The notes under the pieces: model-generated
The model's database searches: none
Told to the model about the DNA's origin: nothing
The model's input: only the letters and a program-made list of their open reading frames with translations
Position numbers and translations under genes: made by a program
Part shown: positions 18,473-31,584 of the stretch, piece by piece
Layout of the letters: every line of letters starts with the position of its first letter
Position numbering within the stretch: the first letter of the stretch is position 1
NCBI GenBank assembly: GCA_028277025.1
Contig: JAPYVG010000003.1
Location: forward strand, 62,001-126,000
Direction of reading: 5' to 3'
Source: Sulfolobaceae archaeon
GTDB lineage: Archaea > Thermoproteota > Thermoprotei_A > Sulfolobales > Sulfolobaceae
DNA: 64,000 bases

Positions 18473-19686
18473 CACGTTGTAAATTTATTGTTAACCCTAA
18501 CGGAGAAATACTCACCAACAAAAACATAGTAATACAAAACGGCGTAATAAAAGAAGTTGGGGACGAAATAGAAGGTGATGAAGTTGATTGCAGAAAATAC
18601 ATAGTTCTTCCGGGTCTAGTTAACGCTCATACGCATTCACCAATGGTTGTGCTTAGGGGTTATTATGATGATGCTGAACTAAATGAATGGCTTTCGAAAA
18701 TGTGGGAGTTCGAAAGAAATATGTCAAAAGACCTAATGAAACTAGGGAGTGAAATATCAATACTAGAAATGCTAAGTCAAGGGACAACAGCATTTATAGA
18801 CATGTACTTTAACCCGGAGGATGTTAAAGAGCTAAGTGAAAAATATAAAATACGAGCTTTTGCTGGTTATACTTTTCTTGACGAGTTATTTGACGCCTAT
18901 GAAATAGATAAATTACAGAGAGCTTTGAGAGAAAGTGAATACTTTAAACCTATAGTTAATGTTCACAGTTTATACGCAAATAGTATTAAGACAATCCTTC
19001 TAGCTAAACAGCTAGCTGAAGAGAGGAAAACTTGGACCCACATCCACGTTTCAGAAACTAGAAAAGAATTGTACGAAATAAAGAGGAGGACTGGCTTATT
19101 CCCAGTAGAATATATGAACAGTATTGGGCTATTAAACGAGAATACACAATTAGTACATCTGGGTTGGGTTGCAAGTTGGGAAATAGAATTAATTAAAAAG
19201 GCTAATAGCAAAGTCACGTATTGCCCTACTTCTAACATGAAATTAGCTACCGGAGGTGCTTTTCCTTTGGAGGATATGATAAAAAATGAGATAACAGTGA
19301 CTATAGGTACAGATGGGGCTGCAAGTAATAATTCGCTAGATCTATTTAGAGAGATGAAGAATGGAGTTCTTTTACAGAGGCAAATGTATTGGAACACTAG
19401 AGTAAAAGCATTAGATTTACTACGACTAGCTACCATAAACGGTTATAAACTTATAGGAATTAAAGGTGGTGAAATAAAACCAAATAACGTTGCCGACTTA
19501 GTCTTAATAAATTCTGAGCTAGTTTATCCTCTCTATAAAGAAAGGCTTATATCTCATATCGTGTATTACATAACGAGTGAGTATGTAGAGAAAACCATAG
19601 TTAACGGAGTAATCAATGATAAGAAAAGGTTAAGAGACATATTAAGAGAAAAAGTAAAGAGACTTTATGATATGCTGAACTCTTGA
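18442..19686 (+). CDS. Amidohydrolase (SAH/5'-methylthioadenosine deaminase or chlorohydrolase-like)
   Basis: A 414-residue metal-dependent hydrolase of the TrzN/MtaD group. The metal ligands are visible: HxH in NAHTHSPM, His in [10 protein letters not shown], His in LVHLGWVA and Asp in [10 protein letters not shown]. This set fits archaeal deaminases of S-adenosylhomocysteine, methylthioadenosine or guanine-type substrates. The neighbouring methyltransferases make a role in recycling methylation by-products reasonable, but this is inference. GTG start overlaps dph6 by 31 bases. It converges with the Lrs14-like gene. Confidence 0.82.
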   Translation: MEVHNNTYTLTRCKFIVNPNGEILTNKNIVIQNGVIKEVGDEIEGDEVDCRKYIVLPGLVNAHTHSPMVVLRGYYDDAELNEWLSKMWEFERNMSKDLMKLGSEISILEMLSQGTTAFIDMYFNPEDVKELSEKYKIRAFAGYTFLDELFDAYEIDKLQRALRESEYFKPIVNVHSLYANSIKTILLAKQLAEERKTWTHIHVSETRKELYEIKRRTGLFPVEYMNSIGLLNENTQLVHLGWVASWEIELIKKANSKVTYCPTSNMKLATGGAFPLEDMIKNEITVTIGTDGAASNNSLDLFREMKNGVLLQRQMYWNTRVKALDLLRLATINGYKLIGIKGGEIKPNNVADLVLINSELVYPLYKERLISHIVYYITSEYVEKTIVNGVINDKKRLRDILREKVKRLYDMLNS

Positions 19687-20051
19687 TCCACTAACTGTGC
19701 CATTTTTTCAGAACAATCTTTAATATCTTGTAAAATTTTCTGTTTTAACTCATTGTAATCCCTAGTCTTATAAAGGTATCTTGGTCTTCCAGCCTTATTT
19801 CCAGGTTCCTTTATCCTCATCACCAAACCCATTTCTAAGAGTTTATTTAAACTTCTGTTTATAGAGGCTTTAGAGAGCTTTAAATCGGCCTCAAGATCTT
19901 CTGTACCTTTGGCCTCAGATTTAGCTAAAGCTATAAGCACTTGTACATCAGTCTCCGAAAGGCCATAGCAAAAAGACAGTATATCCACTAGCCCGGCATC
20001 TTTACCAGAGGGCAGTTTTATCCTTGTCCCGCTAATATTTGTTTGTGCCAT
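19665..20051 (-). CDS. Lrs14-like winged-helix transcription regulator
   Basis: About 128 residues with a winged helix: the segment LSETDVQVLIALAKSEAKG, then LEADLKLSKASINRSLNKLLEMGLV as helix-turn-helix and the wing RPRYLYKTRDY, followed by a C-terminal dimerisation helix. This matches the small Lrs14 family abundant in Sulfolobales. ATG 20051 is used; an in-frame GTG at 20060 with ATATAAATAG about 27 bases upstream is equally possible as a leaderless start. Targets unknown. Confidence 0.75.
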   Translation of the reverse strand: MAQTNISGTRIKLPSGKDAGLVDILSFCYGLSETDVQVLIALAKSEAKGTEDLEADLKLSKASINRSLNKLLEMGLVMRIKEPGNKAGRPRYLYKTRDYNELKQKILQDIKDCSEKMAQLVDQEFSIS

Positions 20052-20260
20052 ATCTATCACAACAAAAGTTTATAATCATTCTACTATTTATATTTTTTCG
20101 TTACTACAAATTAGACCATTACTACGCAAATATACTTTCAAGATCGTAATTAATAATACCACAATGAAAAATGGAAATGAGAAAGAAAGGACAATATGAT
20201 TAGTTTACAACTTTTTTTGCTTCATCTATTTAAATCTAACTTTTTATCAGAATAGTAAAG

Positions 20261-20268
20261 TTTTAAAT
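20261..20268 (+). promoter_or_regulatory. TATA box of the AbrB-like gene
   Basis: TTTTAAAT lies about 40 bases before the ATG at 20304, placing the transcription start near 20290. Unlike most genes here, the transcript would carry a short leader that contains a Shine-Dalgarno sequence GGAGG (20290-20294), so this is a leadered gene. Confidence 0.5.
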
Positions 20269-20303
20269 GTTGTATGATAATATGTTAATGGAGGCAAAAT
20301 AAA

Positions 20304-20468
20304 ATGGTGGTTGAAGAAATAGTTAAAGTCTCACGTAACTACCAAGTAACAATACCGGCAAAAATTAGACAAAAATTCCAAATAAAAGAAGGAGATTTAG
20401 TAAAAGTAATCTATGATGAAAACGAAAATGTTGTAAAAATACAAGTCCTCAGAGAACCCTGGAAATAA
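20304..20468 (+). CDS. AbrB/SpoVT-type swapped-hairpin DNA-binding protein (VapB antitoxin-like)
   Basis: A 54-residue frame, MVVEEIVKVSRNYQVTIPAK at the N-terminus, with the AbrB signature of a strand, turn and helix (YQVTIPAKIRQKFQIKEGD). Family members act as antitoxins or as stand-alone global regulators. A strong Shine-Dalgarno GGAGG (20290-20294) and a TATA box support expression. No PIN-domain (VapC) toxin gene lies beside it; the next gene is a TatD nuclease 27 bases on. It may therefore be an orphan regulator or partner a toxin elsewhere. Confidence 0.85.
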   Translation: MVVEEIVKVSRNYQVTIPAKIRQKFQIKEGDLVKVIYDENENVVKIQVLREPWK

Positions 20469-20495
20469 TTTTTAACCTCTTTCCATACCTTTTTT

Positions 20496-21221
20496 ATGTA
20501 CGTCGATTCACATGCACATATAGACACAAAGGAATTCGACAATGATAGAGATTATATAGTTAATGAGTGTGAAATAATAATAGTTAATGCCGGAATAGAC
20601 ATAGAAAGTAACATAAAAAGCTTAACATTAGAAAAGAAATATAAAAACGTAATAGCTGCAGTAGGTTTTCACCCAGAGTTTGTAAAAGATCATTTAGAAC
20701 AAGTAGAGAAATGCTTAGAATTAGTAGATAAAGCAAAAATTGTCAGCGAGATAGGGTTAGATTATTTTTGGATAAAAGAACAAGAATTAAGGAGAAAACA
20801 GATAGAAATATTATCACTATTTCTAAACAAAGCTGAAAAACAAAGAAAACCAGCCATAATTCATGTAAGAGGAGGAATGAACGACTTCCTAAACATGATC
20901 AGTTCTTATAAAGTAAAATTCGTAATACACGCATTTGAGGGCAATGTAAAAACTGCAAATAAAGTAATTGAACTAGGCGGAATGATATCCATACCCCCCG
21001 TTATAGTAAGAGATAAACAGAGACAAGAGGTAGTTAAAAACATAGACTTAGATTATATTCTAACAGAGACCGACTCACCATTTCTAGGCCCAGAAAAAAT
21101 GAGTAGAAATAAACCTTGTAATGTCGTTTATACAATAAGAAAAATCTCAGAGTTAAAAGGGGTTGATGAAAAAGAAGTTATTAAAAAAATAGAAGATAAC
21201 TTTAAGAAACTTATTTCTTAG
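20496..21221 (+). CDS. TatD-family metal-dependent DNase
   Basis: A 241-residue TIM-barrel hydrolase. All metal-ligand motifs of TatD are present: DSHAHID at the N-terminus, VSEIGLDYF for the bridging glutamate, IIHVRGG and IHAFEG for histidines and TETDSPFL for the aspartate. TatD enzymes are 3'-5' exonucleases or D-aminoacyl-tRNA deacylase-like hydrolases with roles in DNA repair. It follows the AbrB-like gene closely, and its stop overlaps the convergent doxE gene by 11 bases. Confidence 0.88.
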   Translation: MYVDSHAHIDTKEFDNDRDYIVNECEIIIVNAGIDIESNIKSLTLEKKYKNVIAAVGFHPEFVKDHLEQVEKCLELVDKAKIVSEIGLDYFWIKEQELRRKQIEILSLFLNKAEKQRKPAIIHVRGGMNDFLNMISSYKVKFVIHAFEGNVKTANKVIELGGMISIPPVIVRDKQRQEVVKNIDLDYILTETDSPFLGPEKMSRNKPCNVVYTIRKISELKGVDEKEVIKKIEDNFKKLIS

Positions 21222-21417
21222 CAGCAGTTGCTTCTTCTTCAGTAGGCGCAAGATAAACGAATAAGAAGTACGCTATAAACCCTATAAAAGCTGCAATTGA
21301 AAACGGCAATACGTATGGTACTGCTGCTTGATGTAATGTGATCTCAGTTATCTCCCACACTAATCCAACTATGGCTAATACGTAGCCAATACCTAATAAT
21401 CTAAAGAAACTGACCAT
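21211..21417 (-). CDS. doxE: Quinol oxidase small subunit DoxE-like
   Basis: A 68-residue membrane protein with two hydrophobic helices (GIGYVLAIVGLVW and the region around PFSIAAFIGFIAYFLFVYLA) and a charged C-terminus. Size, topology and position directly after the subunit II gene, five bases away, match DoxE of the aa3-type quinol oxidase of Acidianus. Its role is structural within the oxidase. No second small subunit (DoxF) gene follows here. Confidence 0.65.
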   Translation of the reverse strand: MVSFFRLLGIGYVLAIVGLVWEITEITLHQAAVPYVLPFSIAAFIGFIAYFLFVYLAPTEEEATAAKK

Positions 21418-21422
21418 CTATC

Positions 21423-22502
21423 TCACCCCTCAACAAGTATTGTTCCCCATAAGGACATTAAATATCCTGCTTGTTCACCAGTTAATAGATTTGACATATC
21501 ATCAAGATTGTAAACATAATATGCTGGATAAATTATACCGTAGATATACGCTGGAGCCTTAGCGGTAAATGTGAATTCCATTGGAGTATTATACTTTATC
21601 AGCTGTGGTTGTGCTGCTGGAGTTATGGTACCGTTCCACCAAACTGCATAAACATCAACATAGAGGTCATTAACTGGCGTTGGAGTTCCAGCTGTAGTAT
21701 AATTGTTTAACCAGTTATGATCATTATTTGGAGTTGGTATTGTTATATATACAGTAACGGTAGAGTTAGCATTTACTACAAATGTTGGCCCTGGTATACT
21801 ATCGTTAAACATAGCGTACTGATCAGCCTCTACGTACAGTTCTGGAGTATTTGTTGAAGTTTCTAAAATTATGGGCGGATTATATGGGTCTCCAACTAAT
21901 CCACTTGTATGTGCATTGTTACTAGAGGAAACATAACTCTGTATTGCTGAAGCTGGAATATAACCGCTAGAGGGTATTACTAGTATTTCTCCTACATCGT
22001 AAGCAAACCAGGGCCCATTATATTCGCCATCTAAAAATGCATAAGCCCCACAAGTTATATTTGAACCACTAGTAGTCCCAGCGTACCAAACAGCATATTG
22101 TACTAACCCAGGTACGATCTGAGTATCAACCACGTACTTGGAATTATACACAGGTATATACATGTTCTCAGTAGCCGTCTTACCATTTACAGCATACATT
22201 GTCATATTCAAATATTGGCCTGGATGAACAACCATTAAGTTATAGTAGAATGGTAATACAGACCCGTTAGGAAGTACTAACTCTGATTTTATACCTCCCC
22301 CGTTCTCTTGAACAGTGAATACATACTGCATTGCATGAACTGTAGTTTGAACAACATCACTGCCGGAGGGTATGTCAACTTTATATACTGCAGGAACACC
22401 GCCGACTGTAAATACTTCTGGTAAAGTTGTAACTACCACAACAGCTAGAAGTAAAATTGCGAAACCTGTCCAAATCCACTCCCACTTCTCTTTCTTATTC
22501 AT
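21423..22502 (-). CDS. doxC: Quinol oxidase subunit II-like (DoxC)
   Basis: A 359-residue protein with one N-terminal membrane helix (WIWTGFAILLLAVVVVTT) and a large extracytoplasmic beta-rich domain with many Asn/Thr/Tyr residues, as expected for a surface-exposed acidophile protein. No cluster of the Cys and His residues needed for a CuA centre is seen, in line with a quinol rather than cytochrome c oxidase. It sits between doxB and doxE in the order known for Acidianus doxBCE. Name assigned from synteny and topology. Confidence 0.7.
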   Translation of the reverse strand: MNKKEKWEWIWTGFAILLLAVVVVTTLPEVFTVGGVPAVYKVDIPSGSDVVQTTVHAMQYVFTVQENGGGIKSELVLPNGSVLPFYYNLMVVHPGQYLNMTMYAVNGKTATENMYIPVYNSKYVVDTQIVPGLVQYAVWYAGTTSGSNITCGAYAFLDGEYNGPWFAYDVGEILVIPSSGYIPASAIQSYVSSSNNAHTSGLVGDPYNPPIILETSTNTPELYVEADQYAMFNDSIPGPTFVVNANSTVTVYITIPTPNNDHNWLNNYTTAGTPTPVNDLYVDVYAVWWNGTITPAAQPQLIKYNTPMEFTFTAKAPAYIYGIIYPAYYVYNLDDMSNLLTGEQAGYLMSLWGTILVEG

Positions 22503-22569
22503 TTTTACACCCCCGAACTTTACAAGTTTTAAAATAAACTACATAAAATAAAAAAGTAACTATTACTTT

Positions 22570-24348
22570 TCAAATAGTATTTGCGCCTTTAAGTGAACCT
22601 ATAGCCCCTAAAATAACTCCTAGTGTTAGTAATGATATCCATGCCCATTCAAGTGAGTTGGTTGGCTGCGAGGCATCACCCACTAGAACTAGAGGGATAG
22701 CACTGATGATTATTAATAATGCACCTACTATCGCTAGTCCCCACCAGCTAGATAATGCCTTCCTCATAAACCTCGTGTTTAATTTTGCTTCTATACTCTT
22801 TAAGCTTATACCAGTATTGCTCCAGTCTAACTGCATTGTGACTGTAGTGATTAATTGTCCTAAAGATAACCCTTCAGCTCTTAGTACTTTACCTTTTACT
22901 AAGGTTAATACTAAGTTTAAGAACCAAACTAATGTTGCCAGTTCTGCTATAATTGCACCAACAGTTGCTAAGTTCTCTGCATCAATAACGTATGGTACCC
23001 TAGGAACTATTTCGGCTCTCCTTAAAATCCCGTCAAGCCCTAATAACTCAAAACCTATTATTAACATTATTGAGCCGATTAAGTAACCCCAGAAGTGTAT
23101 CCAGGCCATCTTTATAGAGTACCAACTTCTACCACTCATCATTGGTATCATGAAATATAGTACTGCCATTGCTGCGGGCACTATTCCTAATAATATCATT
23201 GCGTGGAAATGTCCTACAACCCAGTCTGTATTGTGAACTATTGCATCAACTGAGATCGTTGCGTTAGAAATCCCAGTAACTCCTGCAAATATTGATCCAG
23301 CCCAACTCGTTACTGTAAACGCAGTTATTACATTCCAGCTTACGTTAGCACCTTTAGCTGTAGCCCATAAGTTTAAGAAAGTCATGAAAGTCGGTACTGT
23401 AACAGCGTATGTGAGGATCTCTTGTAATACTTTCAGAGCAACTGGTAGATTAACCATGTATAAGTGGTGTACTGGAATGTTATTAGAGAATATTAAGTAC
23501 AAGACTGCGGCAACTCTTGCCATTCTGTCACTGTAAAGCGGTTTGTTTGCTAAGGTGGGTATTAATAAGTATAACGCAGCAACTGCGGGTAACCATGCCA
23601 TATATACTACTGCATGACCGAATATCCAGAAAGCTATTTGGTTAGCAATCGCATTTAATCCCACGATACCAGCAAATGCTAATATATCCCATACGTTAGC
23701 AACTACTACACCAGAATATCCGATCATGAAGAGCAATATTATCATTAAGAAGAAGACTAGAGGAACTGGTAATTTCTCTTTCGTTTGTTTAGATGCTAAG
23801 TAGTAATGATATACTATCCAAATTCCAGCCAAGTAAACAAAAGCATCATTGAGAATCCAACCTATAAAGAATAGCGGGCTCATTACATACAATGAGTAAC
23901 CAGGGATTCCTATGGGTGATAAGTAGTACCATGAACCAGCTGAGAAATAGTTGTCAAAGCCTTGCTGGTTAACAATTAATATTGGGCCCTCCATGAACAT
24001 CATAGAGATGTTTAATATAATGAAAGCTATATTCAATAACCACTTAGCTCTAGGTTGTAAATTAAGTAGTTTGATTGTGAAGTAAATTATAATTGCATAG
24101 ATTACTTGTTGTGCGAAACCGAATAGGTCTCTCTCAGCGTGTAGTGTTATTCCAGCATAATATTCTTGTGGTGTAAAGGGTAAAGCACCAAAAGTGCTCC
24201 ACATACTTTCTTGAATCCTAACCATTAAAGAATCAACAACACCTAAAAGTCCCCAAATAACGCCCATAACAAGCATTCCCATTACAATTCTTGTGGTCCA
24301 ATCTTTGTCAAGTTGGAATAATGCAACAATCAAGTCTTTTAGTCCCAC
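22570..24348 (-). CDS. doxB: Heme-copper quinol oxidase subunit I (DoxB)
   Basis: Catalytic subunit of a terminal oxidase that reduces O2 with electrons from caldariella quinol and contributes to the proton gradient. The 592 residues form at least 12 helices. Heme and copper ligands are visible: His in [12 protein letters not shown], the His-x3-Tyr pair in [12 protein letters not shown] (cross-linked His/Tyr of the CuB site), HH in [11 protein letters not shown], and both histidines of VVGHFHAMI. The usual glutamate of HPEVY is replaced, as in B-type enzymes. GTG start, with a Shine-Dalgarno GGTGAT about ten bases upstream and a TATA-like TTTAAAAAAG further up. Confidence 0.93.
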   Translation of the reverse strand: MGLKDLIVALFQLDKDWTTRIVMGMLVMGVIWGLLGVVDSLMVRIQESMWSTFGALPFTPQEYYAGITLHAERDLFGFAQQVIYAIIIYFTIKLLNLQPRAKWLLNIAFIILNISMMFMEGPILIVNQQGFDNYFSAGSWYYLSPIGIPGYSLYVMSPLFFIGWILNDAFVYLAGIWIVYHYYLASKQTKEKLPVPLVFFLMIILLFMIGYSGVVVANVWDILAFAGIVGLNAIANQIAFWIFGHAVVYMAWLPAVAALYLLIPTLANKPLYSDRMARVAAVLYLIFSNNIPVHHLYMVNLPVALKVLQEILTYAVTVPTFMTFLNLWATAKGANVSWNVITAFTVTSWAGSIFAGVTGISNATISVDAIVHNTDWVVGHFHAMILLGIVPAAMAVLYFMIPMMSGRSWYSIKMAWIHFWGYLIGSIMLIIGFELLGLDGILRRAEIVPRVPYVIDAENLATVGAIIAELATLVWFLNLVLTLVKGKVLRAEGLSLGQLITTVTMQLDWSNTGISLKSIEAKLNTRFMRKALSSWWGLAIVGALLIIISAIPLVLVGDASQPTNSLEWAWISLLTLGVILGAIGSLKGANTI

Positions 24349-24735
24349 TTGAATATCACCGCTTTCAACATTGAAAGAGTAAATAAAAACTCTTTTTTAA
24401 ATACTATATCTAATTTTACATTAACTCAGTTTAATCAGAGAAACTTTATTTATTTTATCTTTTTTATTTTTTAACGTATATAATCGTAATATAGACTTTT
24501 TAACAAATAAAGATACATATAATTCTATAATATCTGCTAATACTTTAGCGAAATATTAAGTTCAGGTCAAGTCGCATTACGAATAAAGGTAAAGAATGTT
24601 AATAATCGTTATTGGTGCCTTAATCGATAGTTTGGCACACAAGTAGCTAAGATAAAATTAATGGGAATGTTGATACAATATTTATGATCTTACGGTAAGA
24701 GAAAATTTTAAACTCAAAAAAGAATATTATTAATT
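24349..24735 (+). other. Intergenic region between doxB and tRNA-Ser
   Basis: About 390 bases without a supported gene. The left end holds the doxB leader and promoter (minus strand). The right end holds the tRNA-Ser promoter, with TTTTAAA about 30 bases before the tRNA. In between a short GGTGCC...GGCAC inverted pair near 24613-24637 is seen; nothing else stands out. The minus-strand open frame across the tRNA is considered spurious. Confidence 0.6.
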
Positions 24736-24832
24736 GCCGGGGTCGCCTAGCTTGGTAGGGCGGCGGCCTGCTAAGCGTTGCTGAAAGCCGCTGGGGTTCG
24801 TCCCCGCGCGGGTTCAAGTCCCGCCCCCGGCG
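24736..24832 (+). tRNA. tRNA-Ser(GCT) with 12-nt intron
   Basis: Acceptor GCCGGGG (24736-24742) pairs with CCCCGGC (24825-24831), discriminator G. D arm GCC/GGC, anticodon stem GCGGC/GCCGC, anticodon GCT at 24770-24772, long variable arm GGGG-TTCG-TCCCC as needed for serine, T arm GCGGG-TTCAAGT-CCCGC. A 12-base intron occupies about 24774-24785, directly after position 37, the canonical archaeal site. CCA is not encoded. Serine with GCT reads AGC/AGT codons. Confidence 0.93.
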
Positions 24833-24913
24833 CTTCTTATATTGGAAACCTAGTGAGAACGAATACCCTATACTGAACATAAAATGTTTTACAAGAAGAA
24901 TCTTTCTTATTGA

Positions 24914-25225
24914 AGGGGCCAGACCCCCCATACTGAGACCCTTGCCCTCTCGGATTTACCCCTAGCCCTCCTCATGCCGTAGACCGGCGAACGCGGGTAG
25001 CCGGGCACGGTTGCTCCCTTCCGGGCCTGGCCGATTCCCCCAGTCGATACGGTATTCCCCCTCCCTCCAGAGGGGGAACCCGTAACTACCTCGCCCCGCC
25101 GGGCAGCACTCATCGTTAGGCTAGGATCCGAGAGGGTAGGTATCTCAACATGGGAGTTACTGGTGCCCGCATTACGCCACGCGGGTTAAGGGAGCTGGCG
25201 AGACTCCCCACCCTACCCAGCCCCT
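24914..25225 (-). ncRNA. ffs: SRP 7S RNA
   Basis: About 312 bases. The ends pair to make the archaeal helix 1/5 (AGGGGC at the 5' end near 25225 with GCCCCT at the 3' end near 24914). Helix 8 is recognisable on the minus strand as GGCCAGGCCCGGAAGGGAGC followed by AACCGTGCCCGGC: a GGAA tetraloop on a stem with the asymmetric AGCA-type internal loop that binds SRP54. High GC (unlike the AT-rich surroundings) is usual for a thermophile structural RNA. It functions with SRP19 and SRP54 in membrane targeting. It lies between tRNA-Ser and a HAD gene. Confidence 0.92.
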
Positions 25226-25248
25226 ATTATTATTACTTCCTTCAGGTG

Positions 25249-25869
25249 TTAATAAATTAACTGAAGTAAATCGCATAGAGATTTCGTTATAACAGCACCC
25301 ATCATTAATACTTTCTCTTTATCGTAAGGTACACCAGATTCAACTAAGAAAATTTTCTTTATCCCAGCATTATAATAAGCAGTTACATCAATGTCTGTAT
25401 CCCCTATTCCCATTACTTCTGTTGGTTCCACTTTAAGTTCATTTAACGCCTTTAAGACCCCTTCTGGATTTGGCTTACCCAATTTAACATCGTCACCGCT
25501 TATTAGGATATCATAGTTTAAACCGATCTTATTTAAAACTTTAGTTGCTGAAATTCTGTTAGAGGAGGTAACGATTGCAATTTTAACATTTTTAGATTTA
25601 AGTTCTTTAAAAAGTTCTTTACTGCATTCCGTGGCTTCGGCTTCACTATCTACTAGCCTCAAGTATATTCTGTTTTTCACATTCATTAACTCTTCCCATC
25701 TATCATTAGCTAAAATTTTAGCTATTTCACTAGTCTTTCTACCAAGTAAATATTCTATTTTAACATTTGTTGATATACCCAATTCTTTTAGTGCTAATTC
25801 CCAAGCCTTTTTATGCAAAAAAGCTGTATTAGCTATTGTACCGTCTAGGTCAAAAATAGCTCCCTTCAT
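25249..25869 (-). CDS. HAD-superfamily phosphatase
   Basis: A 206-residue phosphohydrolase of the beta-phosphoglucomutase/phosphoglycolate phosphatase group. The HAD motifs are in order: [10 protein letters not shown] (nucleophile Asp), IVTSSN, KPNPEG (Lys) and [14 protein letters not shown] helical cap lies between motifs I and II. Substrate unknown; a sugar phosphate or phosphoglycolate is likely. The ATG overlaps the stop of the upstream alcohol dehydrogenase gene by four bases. Confidence 0.85.
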   Translation of the reverse strand: MKGAIFDLDGTIANTAFLHKKAWELALKELGISTNVKIEYLLGRKTSEIAKILANDRWEELMNVKNRIYLRLVDSEAEATECSKELFKELKSKNVKIAIVTSSNRISATKVLNKIGLNYDILISGDDVKLGKPNPEGVLKALNELKVEPTEVMGIGDTDIDVTAYYNAGIKKIFLVESGVPYDKEKVLMMGAVITKSLCDLLQLIY

Positions 25870-26951
25870 GGTACTATCAAACTTCTTATTGCTTCTCCTT
25901 CCTCAAGAAGTTTTACAGCCTCATTAATCTCCTCTAGTTTGAACTTTCCAGTCACTAACTTTGAAGGATCATACTTACCTTGTCTTACCAACTCTAATAG
26001 TCTAGGCATATCAATTCTTGGTCTTCCACCATAATTACCAATAATTGTAATACCGTTTCTAACAATGTATGCAATCCTTAAAGGAATCTGAGCCGATACT
26101 GGTGGTAATCCTACTAATACTACTCTACCTCCTATCCTTACTCCGTCAACAGCCATCTGAACTGTTTCTTGTGTACCAGCGGCTTCAATAATCACATCGG
26201 GTCCTCCACCAGTCATCTCTTTTAAAGCCTTTACTGGATCTGTTTCTTTAGTGTTAATATAATCTGTAGCTCCTAATTCCATTGCTTTTTCCAATTTCCA
26301 CTTCTTAGTACCTAGCGCTATTATCCTACCAGCACCGCCAGCCTTAAGTAACTGGATTACTGATAAACCTACTCCTCCAACCCCTACTACCGCAACACTT
26401 TCTCCGGGCTCTATTTTGGCACTATTTACAGCGCCATAAGCAGTTATTCCAGCACAGCCTAGGGTTGCTACCCTTTCTTGCTCAACGTCTGAAGGAACAA
26501 CGGTTAGCGCGTTTTCATGAACTATCGCATATTCTGCGAAACCACCTCCCAGGAAAGTCTGAACTTGCCTACCATCCTTTAACCTTAGCCTACTAGTCCC
26601 GTCAAACATTACTCCTTTTAGCCTAACTGATGCAAACGTTTCACATAAATTCTCTCTTCCAGAAATACAGTTCCTACATTTACCACATGGATGAATAAAG
26701 GCAGAAATTACCTTATCACCCTCCTTAACCCTAGTCACGTTTTTACCAACTTTCTTTACTATCCCAGAAATTTCATGGCCAGCGACAACCGGGGTAGGAA
26801 CTGGTGTTGCACCAACAAATACATTAACGTCGGAATGGCACATACCAGTTGCCTTTATTTCAATAAGTACTTCGTTTTCTTTAGGCTCTTGGATTTCAAC
26901 GTCCTCTATTTTTAAAGGCTCCTTATAGTTAAAGAGAACAGCCGCACGCAT
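25866..26951 (-). CDS. Zinc-dependent alcohol dehydrogenase (MDR family)
   Basis: NAD(P)-linked oxidoreductase of 361 residues. Catalytic zinc ligands are Cys38 (TGMCHSD) and His59-Glu60 (VVAGHEISG); the structural zinc loop is [15 protein letters not shown] with four cysteines; the Rossmann glycines are in [17 protein letters not shown]. In this lineage MDR proteins act as alcohol dehydrogenases, succinate- or malonate-semialdehyde reductases of the carbon-fixation cycle, or acryloyl-CoA reductase. The presence of both zinc sites argues against acryloyl-CoA reductase, but the substrate cannot be fixed. Confidence 0.88.
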   Translation of the reverse strand: MRAAVLFNYKEPLKIEDVEIQEPKENEVLIEIKATGMCHSDVNVFVGATPVPTPVVAGHEISGIVKKVGKNVTRVKEGDKVISAFIHPCGKCRNCISGRENLCETFASVRLKGVMFDGTSRLRLKDGRQVQTFLGGGFAEYAIVHENALTVVPSDVEQERVATLGCAGITAYGAVNSAKIEPGESVAVVGVGGVGLSVIQLLKAGGAGRIIALGTKKWKLEKAMELGATDYINTKETDPVKALKEMTGGGPDVIIEAAGTQETVQMAVDGVRIGGRVVLVGLPPVSAQIPLRIAYIVRNGITIIGNYGGRPRIDMPRLLELVRQGKYDPSKLVTGKFKLEEINEAVKLLEEGEAIRSLIVP

Positions 26952-26982
26952 AAAATAAGGATGTTTATACTGTTTAAAAATT

Positions 26983-27981
26983 TTAATGAATTACGATAAC
27001 GGTCAACTGGAAGTAGATTGCTAATAGGGCAAATACTGCTTCTATTCCCCAAAGTATAGCAACAATTTGGTACTCTTTAAATTTTCCCATTTTCATTACT
27101 ACATGAGTTAGAGAGTGGGGAAAGGAATCCCAGTATAGATACCCTTCCGGTGAAATTTTCCCAAATGAGACCCCTTTAAATCTAGTCCTAGCTTTCAACA
27201 AGAACTCTATAACGTAAGGAATATATAAGAAGAATAGTGCTGTATACATAAACCCCGCTATCCCTATAGCTCCTATTACGGATCCTATAAAGTAAGTTCC
27301 GATATTTCCCGGGAACACTCTTGCTGGATATTTATTAAATATTAAGAAAGCTAAAAGTACGGATACTAAAATTAATGCTAATACTCCAGCATAAAATGAG
27401 GAGCCGCCAGCCCTAAAACCTATATATGCTAATGATAATGACATAATTACCCCCATCCCCGCACCTAAACCGTTTAAACCTTCAAGCATATTAAATGCGT
27501 TAGACGTTATTGTTAAGATGGCTGGTAAGATTATTAAATAGAAGAATATTCCGAAGTCTATTTGGCCTAAGAACGGTAAAGATATTGCCGTATGTCCGAT
27601 ACTATAGATTATTAGTGGAACTGAGGCAAAAACCGGTAAAACTGCCCTTAATGATTGTCTAAGGTTAAAAATGTCGTCAAGTAACCCTAAAAAGCCTATA
27701 ATTAAAGACGAGAGAAGTACTGAAATGACTATCCTCTCTGCAAAAAATGAAAACTTTTGGTCTGAAACTTCAATCAAATATGTAAAAGATCCAGCTACAA
27801 ATCCGCTAACTATTCCTATACCACCCAATACTGGAACCTCGGGTTTATCTATCTTATTAACGTCTTTGCCAACAAATCCTCTAAGTTTTGACTGTTTAAT
27901 GATCCATTCTGTCGAAAGAAAAGTAACTATAAAAGAAATAATAAGCGAGAGATATATATAGAATAACTCTTTATGTATCAT
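26983..27981 (-). CDS. GlcNAc-1-phosphate transferase, AglH/GPT-like
   Basis: A 332-residue polytopic membrane enzyme of the MraY/WecA/GPT family, about ten helices. The conserved [26 protein letters not shown] and [12 protein letters not shown] match the catalytic Asp-rich and Asn motifs. In Sulfolobus the homologue starts N-glycan assembly by moving GlcNAc-1-P from UDP-GlcNAc to dolichyl phosphate. It follows the prenyl synthase gene with no gap (stop then ATG), which fits supply of a polyprenyl carrier. A cell-envelope role is inferred. Confidence 0.85.
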   Translation of the reverse strand: MIHKELFYIYLSLIISFIVTFLSTEWIIKQSKLRGFVGKDVNKIDKPEVPVLGGIGIVSGFVAGSFTYLIEVSDQKFSFFAERIVISVLLSSLIIGFLGLLDDIFNLRQSLRAVLPVFASVPLIIYSIGHTAISLPFLGQIDFGIFFYLIILPAILTITSNAFNMLEGLNGLGAGMGVIMSLSLAYIGFRAGGSSFYAGVLALILVSVLLAFLIFNKYPARVFPGNIGTYFIGSVIGAIGIAGFMYTALFFLYIPYVIEFLLKARTRFKGVSFGKISPEGYLYWDSFPHSLTHVVMKMGKFKEYQIVAILWGIEAVFALLAIYFQLTVIVIH

Positions 27982-30729
<2,748 letters not shown>

Positions 30730-30737
<8 letters not shown>

Positions 30738-31584
30738 CGAACCTCACTGAAAGATAACCGACTACAGCAGATTTATCCCCAGATGTATCACCAGAAGTAG
30801 CATGTTTCAAAACATAAGGTTTTTTGTTAAACTTTTGTGCTAAAATAATTACTGTCATAATTGGCCCATATCCACATGCTGTTACATCCTTCTCTTCAAC
30901 TACCTTAAATAATTCTTTATAATCAAGCTTCTTTATAGCATTAATTGCAAGATTATCCTTTTCTATTGTTATATCATGAGGTTCATAATGATTTAAATCG
31001 CTACTCGCAATTACTACAATATCCTTTTTACTAATTTTCATGATTTTATATATGCCATCTGCTAAAGTTTCAGCGACATCTGGTGTTTGCATCATAATTA
31101 CTATAGGAACAATTTTGAAATCCGAGCCGAATAAAAACTGTAAAAAAGGTACTTGAACTTCTATTGAATGTTCGTATAAATGAGCTTTTTCATCAATATC
31201 TATTATCCCAGTAATCCTAACCAGATCTAAGGCTAATTGGTCGTCAATCTCAACTTCACCTAAAGGAGTCCTCCATTTACCCTTCAACCACAAAGAGACA
31301 AAAGAACCTAAACCAGTATGGTTTGGCCCTAATATTATTACAGTGTCTGGTTTACCTTCACTACCCAAATAATAATAAGCGTGAGCTGCTACAGGCCCAC
31401 TATACATGTATCCAGCATGAGGAACTATGAAAAATAAGTTATCTCTCTTTTCCGGTTTCTTATCTGGAACTTGAGGTAATTTACCAGGGCCTAAAGGGTG
31501 AAGAAAAGCCCATTTTATCTGCTCCCTTAACTTATCTGGATCTGACTCATAAAAAGCACCAGCAACAGCAGGCAATCTTATCAT
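30730..31584 (-). CDS. MEMO1-family protein
   Basis: A 284-residue protein of the MEMO/extradiol-dioxygenase-like fold. Family marks are [16 protein letters not shown] at the start, [50 protein letters not shown] and CGYGPIMTV. The histidines (PHAGY, EHSIE, LNHY) line the putative metal or active site. No enzymatic role is established in archaea. It is placed between rps2 and the isoprenoid genes, with overlaps of 4 and 8 bases, an arrangement conserved in Sulfolobales. Confidence 0.88.

Noticed and set aside
24647..24931. Minus-strand open frame with RDLNPRG motif across tRNA-Ser
   Set aside because: The motif is the antisense translation of the tRNA T arm; no integrase-like N-terminal sequence precedes it, unlike the frame at tRNA-Pro.
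24907..25113. Minus-strand open frame in the GC-rich segment before the HAD gene
   Set aside because: It lies entirely inside the SRP RNA, whose ends and helix 8 are recognisable.
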